Positions 34,746-45,474 of a stretch of DNA of 64,000 nucleotides are shown here, piece by piece. Numbering within the stretch: position 1 is the stretch's first letter; each line of letters starts with the position of its first letter. This DNA comes from Callaeas wilsoni. Its lineage: Eukaryota > Chordata > Aves > Passeriformes > Callaeidae. The notes below the pieces were generated by a model that searched no databases, had not been told where the DNA came from, and saw only the letters and a program-made list of their open reading frames with translations. The stretch is taken from assembly GCA_013398955.1 (NCBI GenBank), contig VWPU01009590.1, forward strand, positions 90,343-154,342. The letters are read 5' to 3'. The translations under genes were made by a program, and so were the position numbers.

Positions 34746-37700
34746 GTTATTTTGAATACCATCTTCTGATATTTTCTTGGGTTATCCTCTGAACATCTTT
34801 TACATAGCTTTCCACAAGACACTGAAAGAGTCTTTGGAATATTTGATGATTCTGTTTAAAATCAGCATCTGGATTTAAAGGATGTACTTTTTACAAGTAC
34901 TATGATCCTCAGTCTTTCAAAGTGCTTCATTCCTCAGTAGTCTTTGTTTATTTGAGAGAATTTTATTGATTTCATCTCACTCATATTAGATTTCCTGCAA
35001 GGCTTCATCTATTCCTGAATGATTATGTCAACAATGTTAACCCAGGATAATCTAAGTGCAATGATTTCCACCCAAATTTGGATATTGGAGAGAGATATAT
35101 CCCTCCTGTGGTGGTATTTTATACGCAAGTGGAATTATCCTTTTTTTAATCTGGACAGTGTAGTCATAATCACTTCTTACTAGAGATGTCAAATTAACTT
35201 CATTGTATTTATTACTGTATTCACCCTTTGCCTTTGGAATTCCTTATTGTCTGCCAGACTGAGGGAAAACTCAGATGTTAATATAGCAGTTAGCGTGACG
35301 AAACAACTGATACCGCTCAGTTCCTTGCCATGACAGACAGATATCTACTGCTCCGTAGTAGTGACTTCCTATTCAATGGCTTCAGCCACCACTTTGGGAG
35401 AAACAGATTATGCAATTACTTCACTCCCTCTCCCTTGCAGTCAGGTAAGGATCTTGACAAAGGTGCTTACCTGCCTTTCTTTGGTCTTGGTCCAATATCC
35501 CTTATTTCTAGAAAATAATTTGAAAATGTATTAAGTTCATTAGAACATCTCCACTAAGTCTGGGCCACATCTCCAAAGGACCTTTTGAACATAAGCTGCC
35601 ATATTTAGTCTAATTTATATGATTTAAAGTATTTTACCTTTAAAGAAGGGGAATAGCTTCTTTCTACCATGAGCTAGTCTATTCCATTTTATATTGCTAC
35701 ACTGAGAACTGCTGTCTCGACAGTGTCCCAGGCATGTAGCATTGTGAACTCTATCTTTTTTTCCTCAAATTACTTTTAGCTTCTGTTACTGACATCTCCT
35801 GCTTTCCAGACTGCCATGGATATCACCCACTGAGCTACATGTTGTGCATGGCTATGTGTTGAGCATAGCTCATCCGTCTACAGCATCAGGACAGTATAGT
35901 CAGACATAGTCATAGGAAATAAACTTACTTTCTATCTTCTGCTCAGCTTTCTGCATCATTACTCTTCAAGAAGATGCTCATTCCCACTGGTAAATCATAC
36001 TAAAACTTGTTACATTCCTTATGAATGGCCATTTTGAAAAAGAATGTTTGCTTTTTGGACACTGATATGGTGTAGTTCCTCCAAAAATTGACTGCCAATT
36101 CTGCATAAGTTTGAAAGTTTTAGAGTCAAATATTTTGCTGCAGCAGACACATCATTTAAAAATTAGTTTCTTTATGTTTTACAGGTGAATTTCCATAGCT
36201 AAGTTATAAGAATAAATAACAATTGTTAGGACTTTGAGCAAGTTCAGTCATTAACCTACTGGTAGCACTCCAGCAACCTTATCACTGCTTGAGGAGATAG
36301 CTACAGTATAAGCCTACCATTTAATGCAATAGGATAAATTACAAAATAAACTAAGACATACATTGGTCTTTTTGAGTGGTTCAGATGTTGCACACAGAAT
36401 TTCAAGGTGCTATAATTTTAGGAAATATGAATAAGAACAAAATATTAATTTAAAAAACCCTTGAACTCCTCACACTAAGTATGTTTATTTTTGGAAATTT
36501 AGGACAAATTCCAGAGTCACAAAACTGAGTCTTTGCTCTAAAAAAAAAGCAGACCAGATTTGCAGCAAACCCGCTAGAAATTCTGCAGGATTGTGGCAAA
36601 GGACCAGTAGGTAAATTGCAGAATGTAATCCATGTCACAGAAAAGGCAGCAACCAGCACATGGTAACGCTATGATTTCAATGGCAGGTGTATTTCCATGT
36701 GATTAAGCAGCTGGTATAAATCATACTAGGTTAGAGCCAATTGTGTAGCAGTAAATTTTAAAAAGCAGGTAAACTGACCTGCTTGATGTATATCACAATA
36801 AGTTAACCTGTATAATGATAACATTAGATGCAAGTAAATTCCATTTTTCTGGCATTTACTTCCAGCTACATGATTATTTAGAGCCAGATATTGTAAATAT
36901 ATTGTTAAGACCACTATGTCTGGCAAAGCCAGTGACTTGGCTTGCTGGAATTAGGCTTGCTCTCATTTTTGTACTGCAGGTACTGAATATGTCATAACTT
37001 TACAGTGCTTTGTTGTTTTATTGAAACATTTTATTTTATAAATACCGTAAGTAATACTCACTAATTTTTGCACAAGAAACATCTTCCCCAACAGAATGTG
37101 AAGAAGTCATTTGTTGACAAAGTATTAATTTTCTCAGATGTTCTCTAAAGCAACAAATCTGTCATAGGAGCTTTGTGCAGAAAAAACTATTAAAAATGCA
37201 ATATTCATATAATATACTTCCCAGCATAAATCCACGTAATTTTTTGCTTTAATTTTCCCAATTTAATTAAACAGCTTAAGGTGATGGCCTTCTGTCATTT
37301 TACTTGAAAACTGTTCAGCGACATATATGAATCTCAGAAGTGGGATGATAATGCAACACCCTCCTCCCCAATTTAATTTCAGTGCAAACAATAGGCAATT
37401 TCAGAGCAAAGAGCAGGAAAACTGTGTAGATAAAGATTTTTGTCTAGTTTCCAAAATTGCTTAAGCTGATGAGCCCTTTCCAGGCTAAGAAATATTTTTC
37501 TGCACTCTTCCTAAAGACCTGCAATGCTAAGTAATTTAATTATGTTGAGACGGGGCCTAATTGCATGAAATATTGAGCTATTGTATATTCTCTGACCAAT
37601 GACTACACGGAAAGTCTGGTTTGTAAAGAAAAATGCATCATACCAAAATAGCCACATCGAGATTTTAGCTCGGTACTTTTTTGTTATTTCAAGTTTTAGA

Positions 37701-39533
37701 TATAATCACGCTAAATTAAAACCTATTTTGCTTATAATGTTGGAATAGAGAAACAGCAGTAAGCCATTTGATGGAAACTGGAATCAGTTTTAAACTAGTA
37801 GCACTGAATTAAAAGCTGACAAAAAAAATAAAAAGTGTCATATGAGAATTTTCAAGTTTTCTGTAATTCATGCAAAAAATATTATTTCCTGAGTAAATAC
37901 AACTAGTTGTCAGCTGCTGCAGTTTTCTGAATATCTCAAAGTTGCTCAGACATTATTACGACTTAAACGCTACTTTTGGTGAAAGTCCTGGTGAATCATT
38001 TTCCCTTCTATGAGTCACTGAGAAATGAACCAAGGACACAGGGATGAGAGATTAAAAGTGAGATAGTCACAAGGTCCTCTTCACTGCCCCTCTGCCCCCT
38101 TCAGAATGGATCATTTCCTCAAGGAAATATAAGGACAAAATAAAAGTCCATATTTGTTTCTTAGCTTGATTTCAGAACAGTAGCAAATCAATTTCTACCC
38201 GTTTCACTACTCTTCAGTGCATGCTTAAAATACGTACATTGTTCTTCCTCCTCTACAGATGATCAGAATATAGGATATGAGTTTCAGAATAACCAGCACA
38301 AAGGAACAAATTAACATCAGAAAATATTTATTGAACTCATACAGTTACAAAAGGCAATTTGGTAGTGAAGTGAGTCCTACCATCACTAAGTAACACAAAC
38401 AGCTGGGTATCAAACAGCCTCAAATACGAAGTTTTCCTTTGTAATCCATGACGAAGGATAAGCCTGTCATTTGGTAGGGAGTGGATAACAGAGAACACAT
38501 TTGGTTGGCAGCAAGAGCTTCATAAACTGTTGAGTCATTTCAAATTCTTTGCTACTCCTTCACTAGCTGAAGTCTAGCATAGACCCTGTCACATCTAAAA
38601 GCCTCAAAGGCACCTATAAGTGCTGCTGGAACCCCCAATAACTCATCCACGGACTTGCCACAGGATCTTTTTTAGGCTAAAACGGTCCTATACTATTGCT
38701 TGGGCTGACATACACTTGTAATAGTTGCTCACTTCAGCTGTAAAACTCACATTTTGATGAGATTTGCAACCAGGGAGAACCTTTCTGCTGATATACAGGA
38801 TTTTGTTTGTTGAAACAAAACCACTGTTAAAACAAAAATCTGTGTCACAAAACCAGGAGGAGGGTGACCTGAAAGTAGAGTGAATTCATTGCCTTAGTAA
38901 ACATGTATATTCTGGCAAGGTTTACCATGCCTTGAATTTTGTGTGCAGTGTAGCTATGTGTGTGTGCAATGAGGACTAATGTATACATCACAGAAAACAA
39001 TAGCCTCATCACCACTGGAGATGTGGAAAAAGTGTCTAGTAATCAGTGATGTGCAGTGTCATAAAGTTTTTAGATCCAGATATTTTCAATAGTTGTACGC
39101 AATGGATTCTCATTAGCATACACTTCCAGTGTCCCTAAAAATTCCTTTTACATTCATCTTCATACCATCAAACAGCAACTCATGCTGAAATTCTTCATAC
39201 AGCACAGAGACCTACAGTTACATCCAAACATTTGAGAATTACTTAATCAATCAACAATTAACTCCAAAGTTCAGGTGCTGGGAAGATATTTGTTTTCCTG
39301 TGAGACCAGTTTCTCTTCCAGAAATGCTGAGGATATTGCAGAATACTCACAGTTATACCTGGGGCCTATCCAAGGAACTGCATTCACTTGATCACAAGCA
39401 CATCTTTGTCCACAGTAAAATCTCAAGAATTCTGATGTATAGACAGATGAGTAGAACTGAATATGTAGATAGAAATTTGCTTTGACATTCACTGCTATAT
39501 TATCTGTTGCCACTGGAATATGTTGGCAGTGTC
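34746..39533. other. Gene-free unique DNA
   Basis: It contains an AG-rich acceptor next to a donor at 35420-35450, a cluster of four CpGs at 35294-35354, and a CpG-retaining AT-rich block at 37551-37710 (listed separately). No mobile element was recognised, and frames do not exceed 69 codons outside the microsatellite. Confidence 0.5.
37500..37830. promoter_or_regulatory. Possible conserved non-coding element with retained CpGs
   Basis: Five CpGs (37551, 37608, 37658, 37671, 37709) persist within about 160 bp of otherwise AT-rich DNA. POU/homeobox-like words occur alongside: AATTTAATTATG, CCTAATTGCATGAAATATT and AAATGCATCA. Retention of CpG in AT-rich DNA can indicate low germline methylation or selective constraint. 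No transcription start or coding frame is visible. Confidence 0.25.
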
Positions 39534-39603
39534 TGAATGGATGAATGAATGAATGAATGAATGCACCCATGCATCCATCCATCCATCCATCCATTCATGA
39601 TGG
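39534..39603. repeat. Compound tetranucleotide microsatellite (TGAA)n-(CATC)n
   Basis: TGAATGGATGAATGAATGAA-type units (39534-39563) are followed by a CACCCATG spacer and then (CATC)n ending CATTCATGATGG (39570-39603). The two outer ends are complementary (TGAATGGATG against CATCCATTCA), so single strands could fold. Open frames encoding MDGWMDG-like peptides here are artefacts. Confidence 0.95.
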
Positions 39604-41459
39604 ACATACTTAGGACCATCCAGAGAACTGAATCAGGAAATAAACACAGGTCTCCTGTTTTCACAAGTCATCTCAAAAAATCAATGTACGTGAAATAAGA
39701 ACTGATTTCTCCTTCTTTATTATAGTAGATCACTGTCCTTTGTAGTACCAGCCACTTTATTGTAATATCAGGCTATTTTAACCTATTCCTCTGTATTTTG
39801 AGCTGGCTAGAAAAAGCCCCATTTTGTAAATTCTTAGTGTAGTGGAAATTTGCATCATTTGATACACAATGCTAACTACCACACTTGAGAGAGATGGATT
39901 TTCATGTTTTAGTTACATATTTTAAGTTGAAAATATTATTTTACTACTACCCAGTCTTATAAAAAGAAATGCATAAATGCTCAGAAGATGGAAAGAAGGA
40001 CAATGTTACCTAGAGACTAAGCATACAACAGAACATATATTGAAATATGACAGCAAGCTGAAAGTATGATGAAAGTACTAGCTTTCCTAGAAACTACTTC
40101 GTAATTTGAGTAAAAATATTCAGAAATAGTAAAAAAACCTTTATTTTTCTGTGTAAATCACAGAAGTCTGAAACTTCTAGGGGCAGTCAAAACTATAGTC
40201 TGCTAAGATATTTGTGTATTACTTGTATTGCAAACAGTCATATGGCATTGGATTTCAACCTGAAACAGATAATCTGCAGCATGTCTGAGATTTCCACCTA
40301 TATCCAAACCAGTTACCACTTGCAATATACCTAAAGCTAATATATAAATAAACCAAATACATAAAAATAGATATGTCTTCTAGACTGGCAGGTGCAGAAG
40401 GCTAGGCCTTTTTGACTTTATTACAGAAAGATGCAAAACTACAGCAGGCCATTAAATTTTGCCATAGACAAGAAAAATACAAAACCAAGATTGCTCCTGT
40501 ACTGCAGCAATCTAAGAGAAATTCCATCAACTGAATTCAAATTTAGGCTCAGTTTAGGGTCTTTTGCTTAAAGCTGCATTGGTTCTCAGAAATTTTACAG
40601 AAATCAAATAAAACATGAGAAGTGAAACATACAGCAATGCAGGAAGCCAGCTCTGGAATCAACTCTTTCAGAAACTTGTTTTCTGAGTCTTGAACGATAT
40701 TTGAGTTCTGTGTTACTTGTCTCCTGTTATGTAAAAAACCCAATGTTTACACATCCTTGTAACATGATTTCCCTAACGCAACTTATTCGAGCATATGTAA
40801 TTCTCTAGTAAGGTGTTGCTATTCAGCACTCACACCAGGGGACACATTCTGTGTTCTTCCTCAACTGCATGACCTGGAAAAATCTCTGTAAACTAATGAA
40901 AGACAGAGAGCACCATATTGTCATTTTTCCTTTTTTTAAAATTTTGCTCATTTTTTTTTCTGTTCATTTAGTCTCTTTTCTCAGAAGCAGTGCGTCAAAC
41001 AATTCCAGTTACCTTTACATTTGTTGTTGCTCACTACGTGCATCAGACAGCACCTGCTCCTTCACCACCAGGGCTCAGAACTGACCATTTTTCAGGGGGA
41101 CTAGTCTCCTACATGCTTCCTGGGCAGAGAAACAGAGTGCTCAGGTTTTTTAATAGCAATGTTTTTCCTCCATCTAGTCATCCTTATTTTCCCCATCTTC
41201 ATCACTTTTTCTCTAAACCAAAAAACATGAAAAACTAAACAGAAGGAAAAATATATTTTCCAGTTGCAGATGATTGCCTAGAAAGAGCATTCCTCTTGGT
41301 ATATTAGGGCAGATCATGCAACTTGTGGGACCCTTTTCACCACTGTTAACTTCACAATGAGCCCAGCCCAATGTTGCCAAAATGGACTTTTTAATACCTG
41401 CTTATGAATGGCTAGCTGCCAAAAAAACCTGCACTATTCAAAACAGTCAAAGAGCTTAT
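39604..41459. other. Gene-free unique DNA
   Basis: Unique AT-rich sequence. T-rich tracts lie near 40928-40962. No frame, repeat or RNA gene could be supported. Confidence 0.5.
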
Positions 41460-42110
41460 TTCCACAAAAATGGTTCCAGAACAGCTGCTTCCTAAAGGTG
41501 GTATTGCCTCCAGCTTAAGTCAATGGAGAGCGCCCAAGAACCAAGTCTTGAGCCCTTGCACTGCAAGAGCCCCTCTTGCAGGTGAAGGTAAGATGCCTCG
41601 TGTTCAATTGCCAAAACCCCTCCACGACTGTGTGTGCCACCATCTCACTTTCAAAGAATTAAGCAGGAGTTGCTGTTTCACTTTCCCAGGAGGCAAGAGG
41701 AGAGGAAATTCTTATCTTTTAGGAAAAAGTTCCCCAGACACAGGGTTAGAAACGTACCAGCGAAGAAGATGCTCTGTATTCATTTTCTACTTGTCAGAGG
41801 GGTTGCAGATGGCACCCAGAGCCCTTGTTGCAAAGCTAGGACTGTCTTTGTGAGCTGCTGTTGTATTACCTTGTGTTACTCTGTGCTCCTGTACAGGTGG
41901 TGTCAAGGTAGCGGTTTGTCCGTGTAAAGACTGGGCAGTGACCAAGTGCCATGCACGAGCAGAGAGATTGCCCTCTTCACCTTGCTCGTAATGCGCCTTG
42001 TGACAAGATTGGCTCAGAGAGGGATAAGAAAACTTACTGTGTGGCCTAATACCTGTAAACCACAGCTAGATGAGGAGAAGAGTTCTGCTCCCCGAAAATG
42101 CCCCGGACAG
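41460..42110. other. GC/CpG-richer block with a 127-codon open frame
   Basis: About a dozen CpGs occur from 41530 to 42104, well above the surrounding sequence. A frame of 127 codons (41470-41853, plus) and a 97-codon frame in another register (41634-41927) overlap, so frame openness alone does not single out a product. Splice-like words are present (GTGAAGGTAAGATG at about 41582; CTCCTGTACAGGTGGTG at about 41886). It could be an exon or promoter of a non-coding RNA, an unmethylated regulatory block, or an old unrecognised repeat. No domain is recognised. Confidence 0.25.
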
Positions 42111-42601
42111 GGTTATGTCTTTCCCTTTTTTTTGGGAATGCACTTTTCTACCACTAGACACTACAGAAGGGAGAGCCATTGTCTCTGGTAACACATTTAT
42201 GACTTATTGATGGTGTCATCTGCACAGCAGCACTCCAAGAAATCTTATCAGATCAACCCTTTGACAGGTTCAGCCATAATCAGGCTGTGATGAGATGTCT
42301 GATCAGGCAAGTTATTCCCTGCTCAGCCCTGCTAGTATGTAGGCTCTGGAGGCAAACCTAAGCATTTGTCAGGGCACTTACAATCACGAAAATTGTTATT
42401 TTGTTTTAAAAAACACATGGAAGAAGGAGTTTATGCAATTAGAGCAGCTGGGAAGAGTATCCTTAAGATCCCTAACTATGTATTTTCTCACTTTTTAAAA
42501 TTACAGTTTTTTGACAGTAAGTATATTAAATCATAATTTGGCATTTAAACATCAAGACCTAGGAATTGCGAGTCCTGACAACTGTTCTTTAGTAAAAAGC
42601 A
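42111..42601. other. Gene-free unique DNA
   Basis: A short T8 run follows the CpG block at about 42127. Otherwise there is nothing recognisable. Confidence 0.5.
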
Positions 42602-42700
42602 TTACAGAATCACAGAACTGTTAGGGTTAGAAGGGACCTCTGGAGATCTAGTCCAACTTTCCTGCCAAGGCAGGGTCACCTAAAGCAGTTTGTTGTCAGT
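42602..42700 (-). mobile_element. CR1 LINE 3' tail, reverse
   Basis: TTACAGAATCACAGAACTGT, then GGGTTAGAAGGGACCTCTGG, AGATCTAGTCCAAC and CTGCCAAGGCAGGGTCACCT. This is the last ~100 bp of a CR1 of the CAAGGCAGGGTCACC subfamily type. The inner boundary near 42700 is approximate. Confidence 0.93.
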
Positions 42701-43627
42701 CAACAAAAGTGTGACAAAGAGGCCAGCAGAACTTGCTAAGGCACCAATGGAACTGTGATCATAGATTATCCGATATCACCATCCCCAGATTTAAAAAATT
42801 ACTCCTGAGTAAACTCGGTAACCTCAGTCCAACTACAGTATTTTCTCACAAATGCACCCAACCTTGACCCGAAGGCTCACAGGCAGTGGGACAGAGAGGG
42901 GAAAATCATATCTGCTCTAGTATTTTTTAACTTTTTTATTCAAAACTTGCTTAATAACCTAAAAAAAGAGAAAATACTGCGAGGTAAAATATCAAAATAC
43001 ACCTGCCTGGTTTTGAAACTTGAAAAATGCATCAAGAAATAGCTATTTTACAGTCTTTGTTTTGTCTTCTCCTCAGTCAGAGAGAGATCTTCAGCCTTTT
43101 TTGTTATTTTAAGTACACCTAGCTTGTGGCTGGTTTTACTCCATAAAAAATAGAGTTTACTTATCCATGTCTTACAGAAATATTTTTTCATCGGAATCCT
43201 CTGTCATTCTTTTTTGTGAACTGCTTACTAAAAAATCTTTTGATATCAGTAATATTTTCATATAACAGTGAAATTGCCCACTAAGTCCTACTGCTCTGTC
43301 CCTGCCGTTATCTTATGTATAAACCAGATGGGGAGGTTCTGTCTGGGCTCTCCTCCAAGAAGTTATCTGCTCTCTTTCTTGTTGGCCAAGCATATCACCT
43401 TCAATTTATAACCACTACCTGCTAACCCAAGGACATCAGGACTCTTCCTAAATTGTCTCCTTATTGAATTTCTGCCAATCCCCTGACAAGGATGGGATCT
43501 CTGTCTCTCAGTATGTTATACTTGAGCAATCTTTGTGCTACACTAGAGCCACAAGATGTGCACCTGTTTTCAAATACAAATAATGTTTAGAACTGATAAA
43601 GATGGGAACAATTTACACTTGGGTCAA
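42701..43627. other. Gene-free unique DNA
   Basis: Nothing beyond short A/T tracts could be identified. It separates the CR1 tail from the poly-T tract. Confidence 0.45.
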
Positions 43628-43677
43628 TTTTTTTCTTTTTTTCTTTTTCTTTTTCTTTTTTTTTTTTTTTTTTTTTT
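43628..43677. repeat. T-rich tract ending in 22 uninterrupted T
   Basis: TTTTTC/TTTTTTC units (43628-43655) run into T22 (43656-43677). Low complexity; the FFFF-rich open frame at 43556-43822 comes from this tract. Confidence 0.95.
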
Positions 43678-43753
43678 GGTGGGGAGAAGTGAAATACAGT
43701 ACATTTTAAAAGAGAAAAAAGAATCTCAGAATGCCAAGTTTTATCAGAATTTT

Positions 43754-43781
43754 AAAAACAAACAAACAAACAAAACAACAA
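43754..43781. repeat. (CAAA)n short microsatellite
   Basis: Five or six CAAA units with an AACAACA end, lying 76 bp from the T-rich tract and of opposite base polarity. Confidence 0.85.
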
Positions 43782-44600
43782 GACGCCAACATTGGCAGGG
43801 GCAGAGCAGTGTTGATTTTTGACAGACTAGTTAGGACATGCAGTTAGAGGTGTTTCACTTCCAAGGTTTGATTTTGACTACCAAGACCTCTGCACACTTG
43901 GGGTTTTTGTGACAAACACACCAAGAGATTAATGCCAAAGTTTGCATGACTTAGCTTTTTATGATCTAGTTTGCCTGACTTAGACAAAAGCATAAGAATC
44001 ATAACATGGTAGAGTATTTTAACATTAAGCAACACAAACTTTATCAAAACTTATCAATGTCCCTTTTTCAAGGAGAACTCAAAGTCTTTTATCCTGTCAA
44101 GCAGTTACTTTACTGAGGTAGAAAGAGCTACCTCAGTTGACTAATTCATAGATATGACTGAAAGGAGCTTTTCCTGACTTTGATAAATCGGGTCTGAAAC
44201 CTAGGCGATATAGTAAAAAGAAAGATCTGGCTGGTTTGGCCAGACCAAGCTGCACTGGTATTTTTGCAGATTAAGCAATGTGCTGTTCTCCATCCCATTA
44301 GTTGCTGGTGCCCTTGGCTGCTCAGGCTCAGGGGACTGTGAAAGGAGTGGAGGGAAGAGCAGGAAGGAGAGGAAGGTGGGAGATGAAAGCATTTCGTGTA
44401 CCTCCAGCGCAGCTCCCTCTCTTGCGAAGGCTGCCTGCTTACACACCCTCACCAGCAGGAGACATCAGATGGCGAAATGATGATGACATCCACAGCAGCA
44501 GCAGCAGCTGTTGCTGTGCCTAAGTGACAGGAAGCACCCTGGTGAAGCGGAGCAGGGGTACAGCCTCTCCCTCTCCTTTCCATCAGAACCTCTGATCACA
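43782..44600. other. Unique DNA with a small GC-rich block and CAG run
   Basis: The interval 44280-44580 is GC-richer than its flanks, with CpGs near 44395, 44409, 44424, 44473 and 44547. Five CAG units lie at 44493-44507, followed by CTGTTGCTG. Three overlapping frames in different registers (44201-44452 minus; 44280-44480 and 44302-44523 plus) cancel as coding evidence. It may be regulatory or a non-coding exon. Confidence 0.35.
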
Positions 44601-44665
44601 AAACCACAGAATCACCTAGGCTGAAAAAAGCTTTCAGGTCCTGAGGACAACCTTGTGATCCGCTG
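44601..44665 (-). mobile_element. CR1 LINE 3' tail scrap, reverse
   Basis: AACCACAGAATCACCTAGGC, then TGAAAAAAGCTTTCAGGTCC and GGACAACC, matching the terminal ~60 bp of a CR1 of the CACCTAGGTTGGAAAAGACC type. It is strongly eroded and may extend further with unrecognisable sequence. Confidence 0.8.
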
Positions 44666-45070
44666 TGAACTCTGTTGTCTTTTTCACAGGTCTCTGGAAG
44701 GCAGAGAGGATGGAATTACCTGTAATCTCCTTTGTTTACACATTGGATTTAATTTCAGAAAAGTAATGTATCATACTTCCCGTCCCACCTATCTTCTTTT
44801 CCAAACAGCAGTTTTACAGCTCTAGGTCCATAACACCTAACATTTGTTAGGTTTATTTTAATTTCTTCCTCTTTCTTGCAGTTTTGGCATTAGCTTTTTG
44901 GTTACACTCACTGCAGTATTTTATGTCATTTTATTTTAAGAAAAGAAATTTGCTATTTAACTTATAATTAACTAGTTTTAGAAAAGAGGTGAACTTAGAA
45001 TTTATGGACTACTATTGGCAAAATAAATATGAAATGTTAGCAGTTGACATTTATCCTATATGCCATGAGG

Positions 45071-45106
45071 ATGTCAGAAAGCATGTGGCAAGATGCTTTC
45101 TGACAT
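45071..45106. repeat. Perfect 14-bp inverted repeat with 8-nt loop
   Basis: ATGTCAGAAAGCAT (45071-45084), loop GTGGCAAG, then ATGCTTTCTGACAT (45093-45106), perfectly complementary. Stem extension is blocked by a G/G mismatch immediately outside. The stem is too short for a normal pre-miRNA (about 30 bp) and there is no following T-run to make it an intrinsic terminator. Confidence 0.95.
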
Positions 45107-45435
45107 GTAAAAGATCTTTGTGAAAATGAGTTTTACAAAGAAATTTCTGGGTTTGGAGAACAAATCTGCAGAGTATTACCAACCATCAACTCTGCAACTG
45201 TATCATCTTTTTCTGTTTGTGCCTTGGCCTTCATATCAGCTTTTTTTTCCCCTGCTCGCTCTCCCAAAATTAAATCCTTTAACTGTCATCAAACATCCAC
45301 CGTGGAAGGGAGACCAGAAATCTGGCATGAAATTCCAAACAGCTTCAGTAATTTGGCAAACAACTTATTTTGTAATCATTCCTAAAGCATTGTCTCATAA
45401 CACACAACAGCTGAGCTTGCTGCATTTTTAAACTG

Positions 45436-45474
45436 TTATGCATGATATTATGCATGCCTATGTTATGCATAGGC
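45436..45474. repeat. Three TTATGCAT copies overlapping a small hairpin
   Basis: TTATGCAT starts at 45436, 45448 and 45463. GCCTATG (45456-45462) and CATAGGC (45468-45474) are complementary around a 5-nt loop. ATGCAT is itself self-complementary and resembles POU/octamer-type half sites; no function is shown. Confidence 0.8.

Noticed and set aside
45071..45106. microRNA precursor interpretation of the hairpin
   Set aside because: Stem is 14 bp against about 30 bp required, and flanks do not pair.
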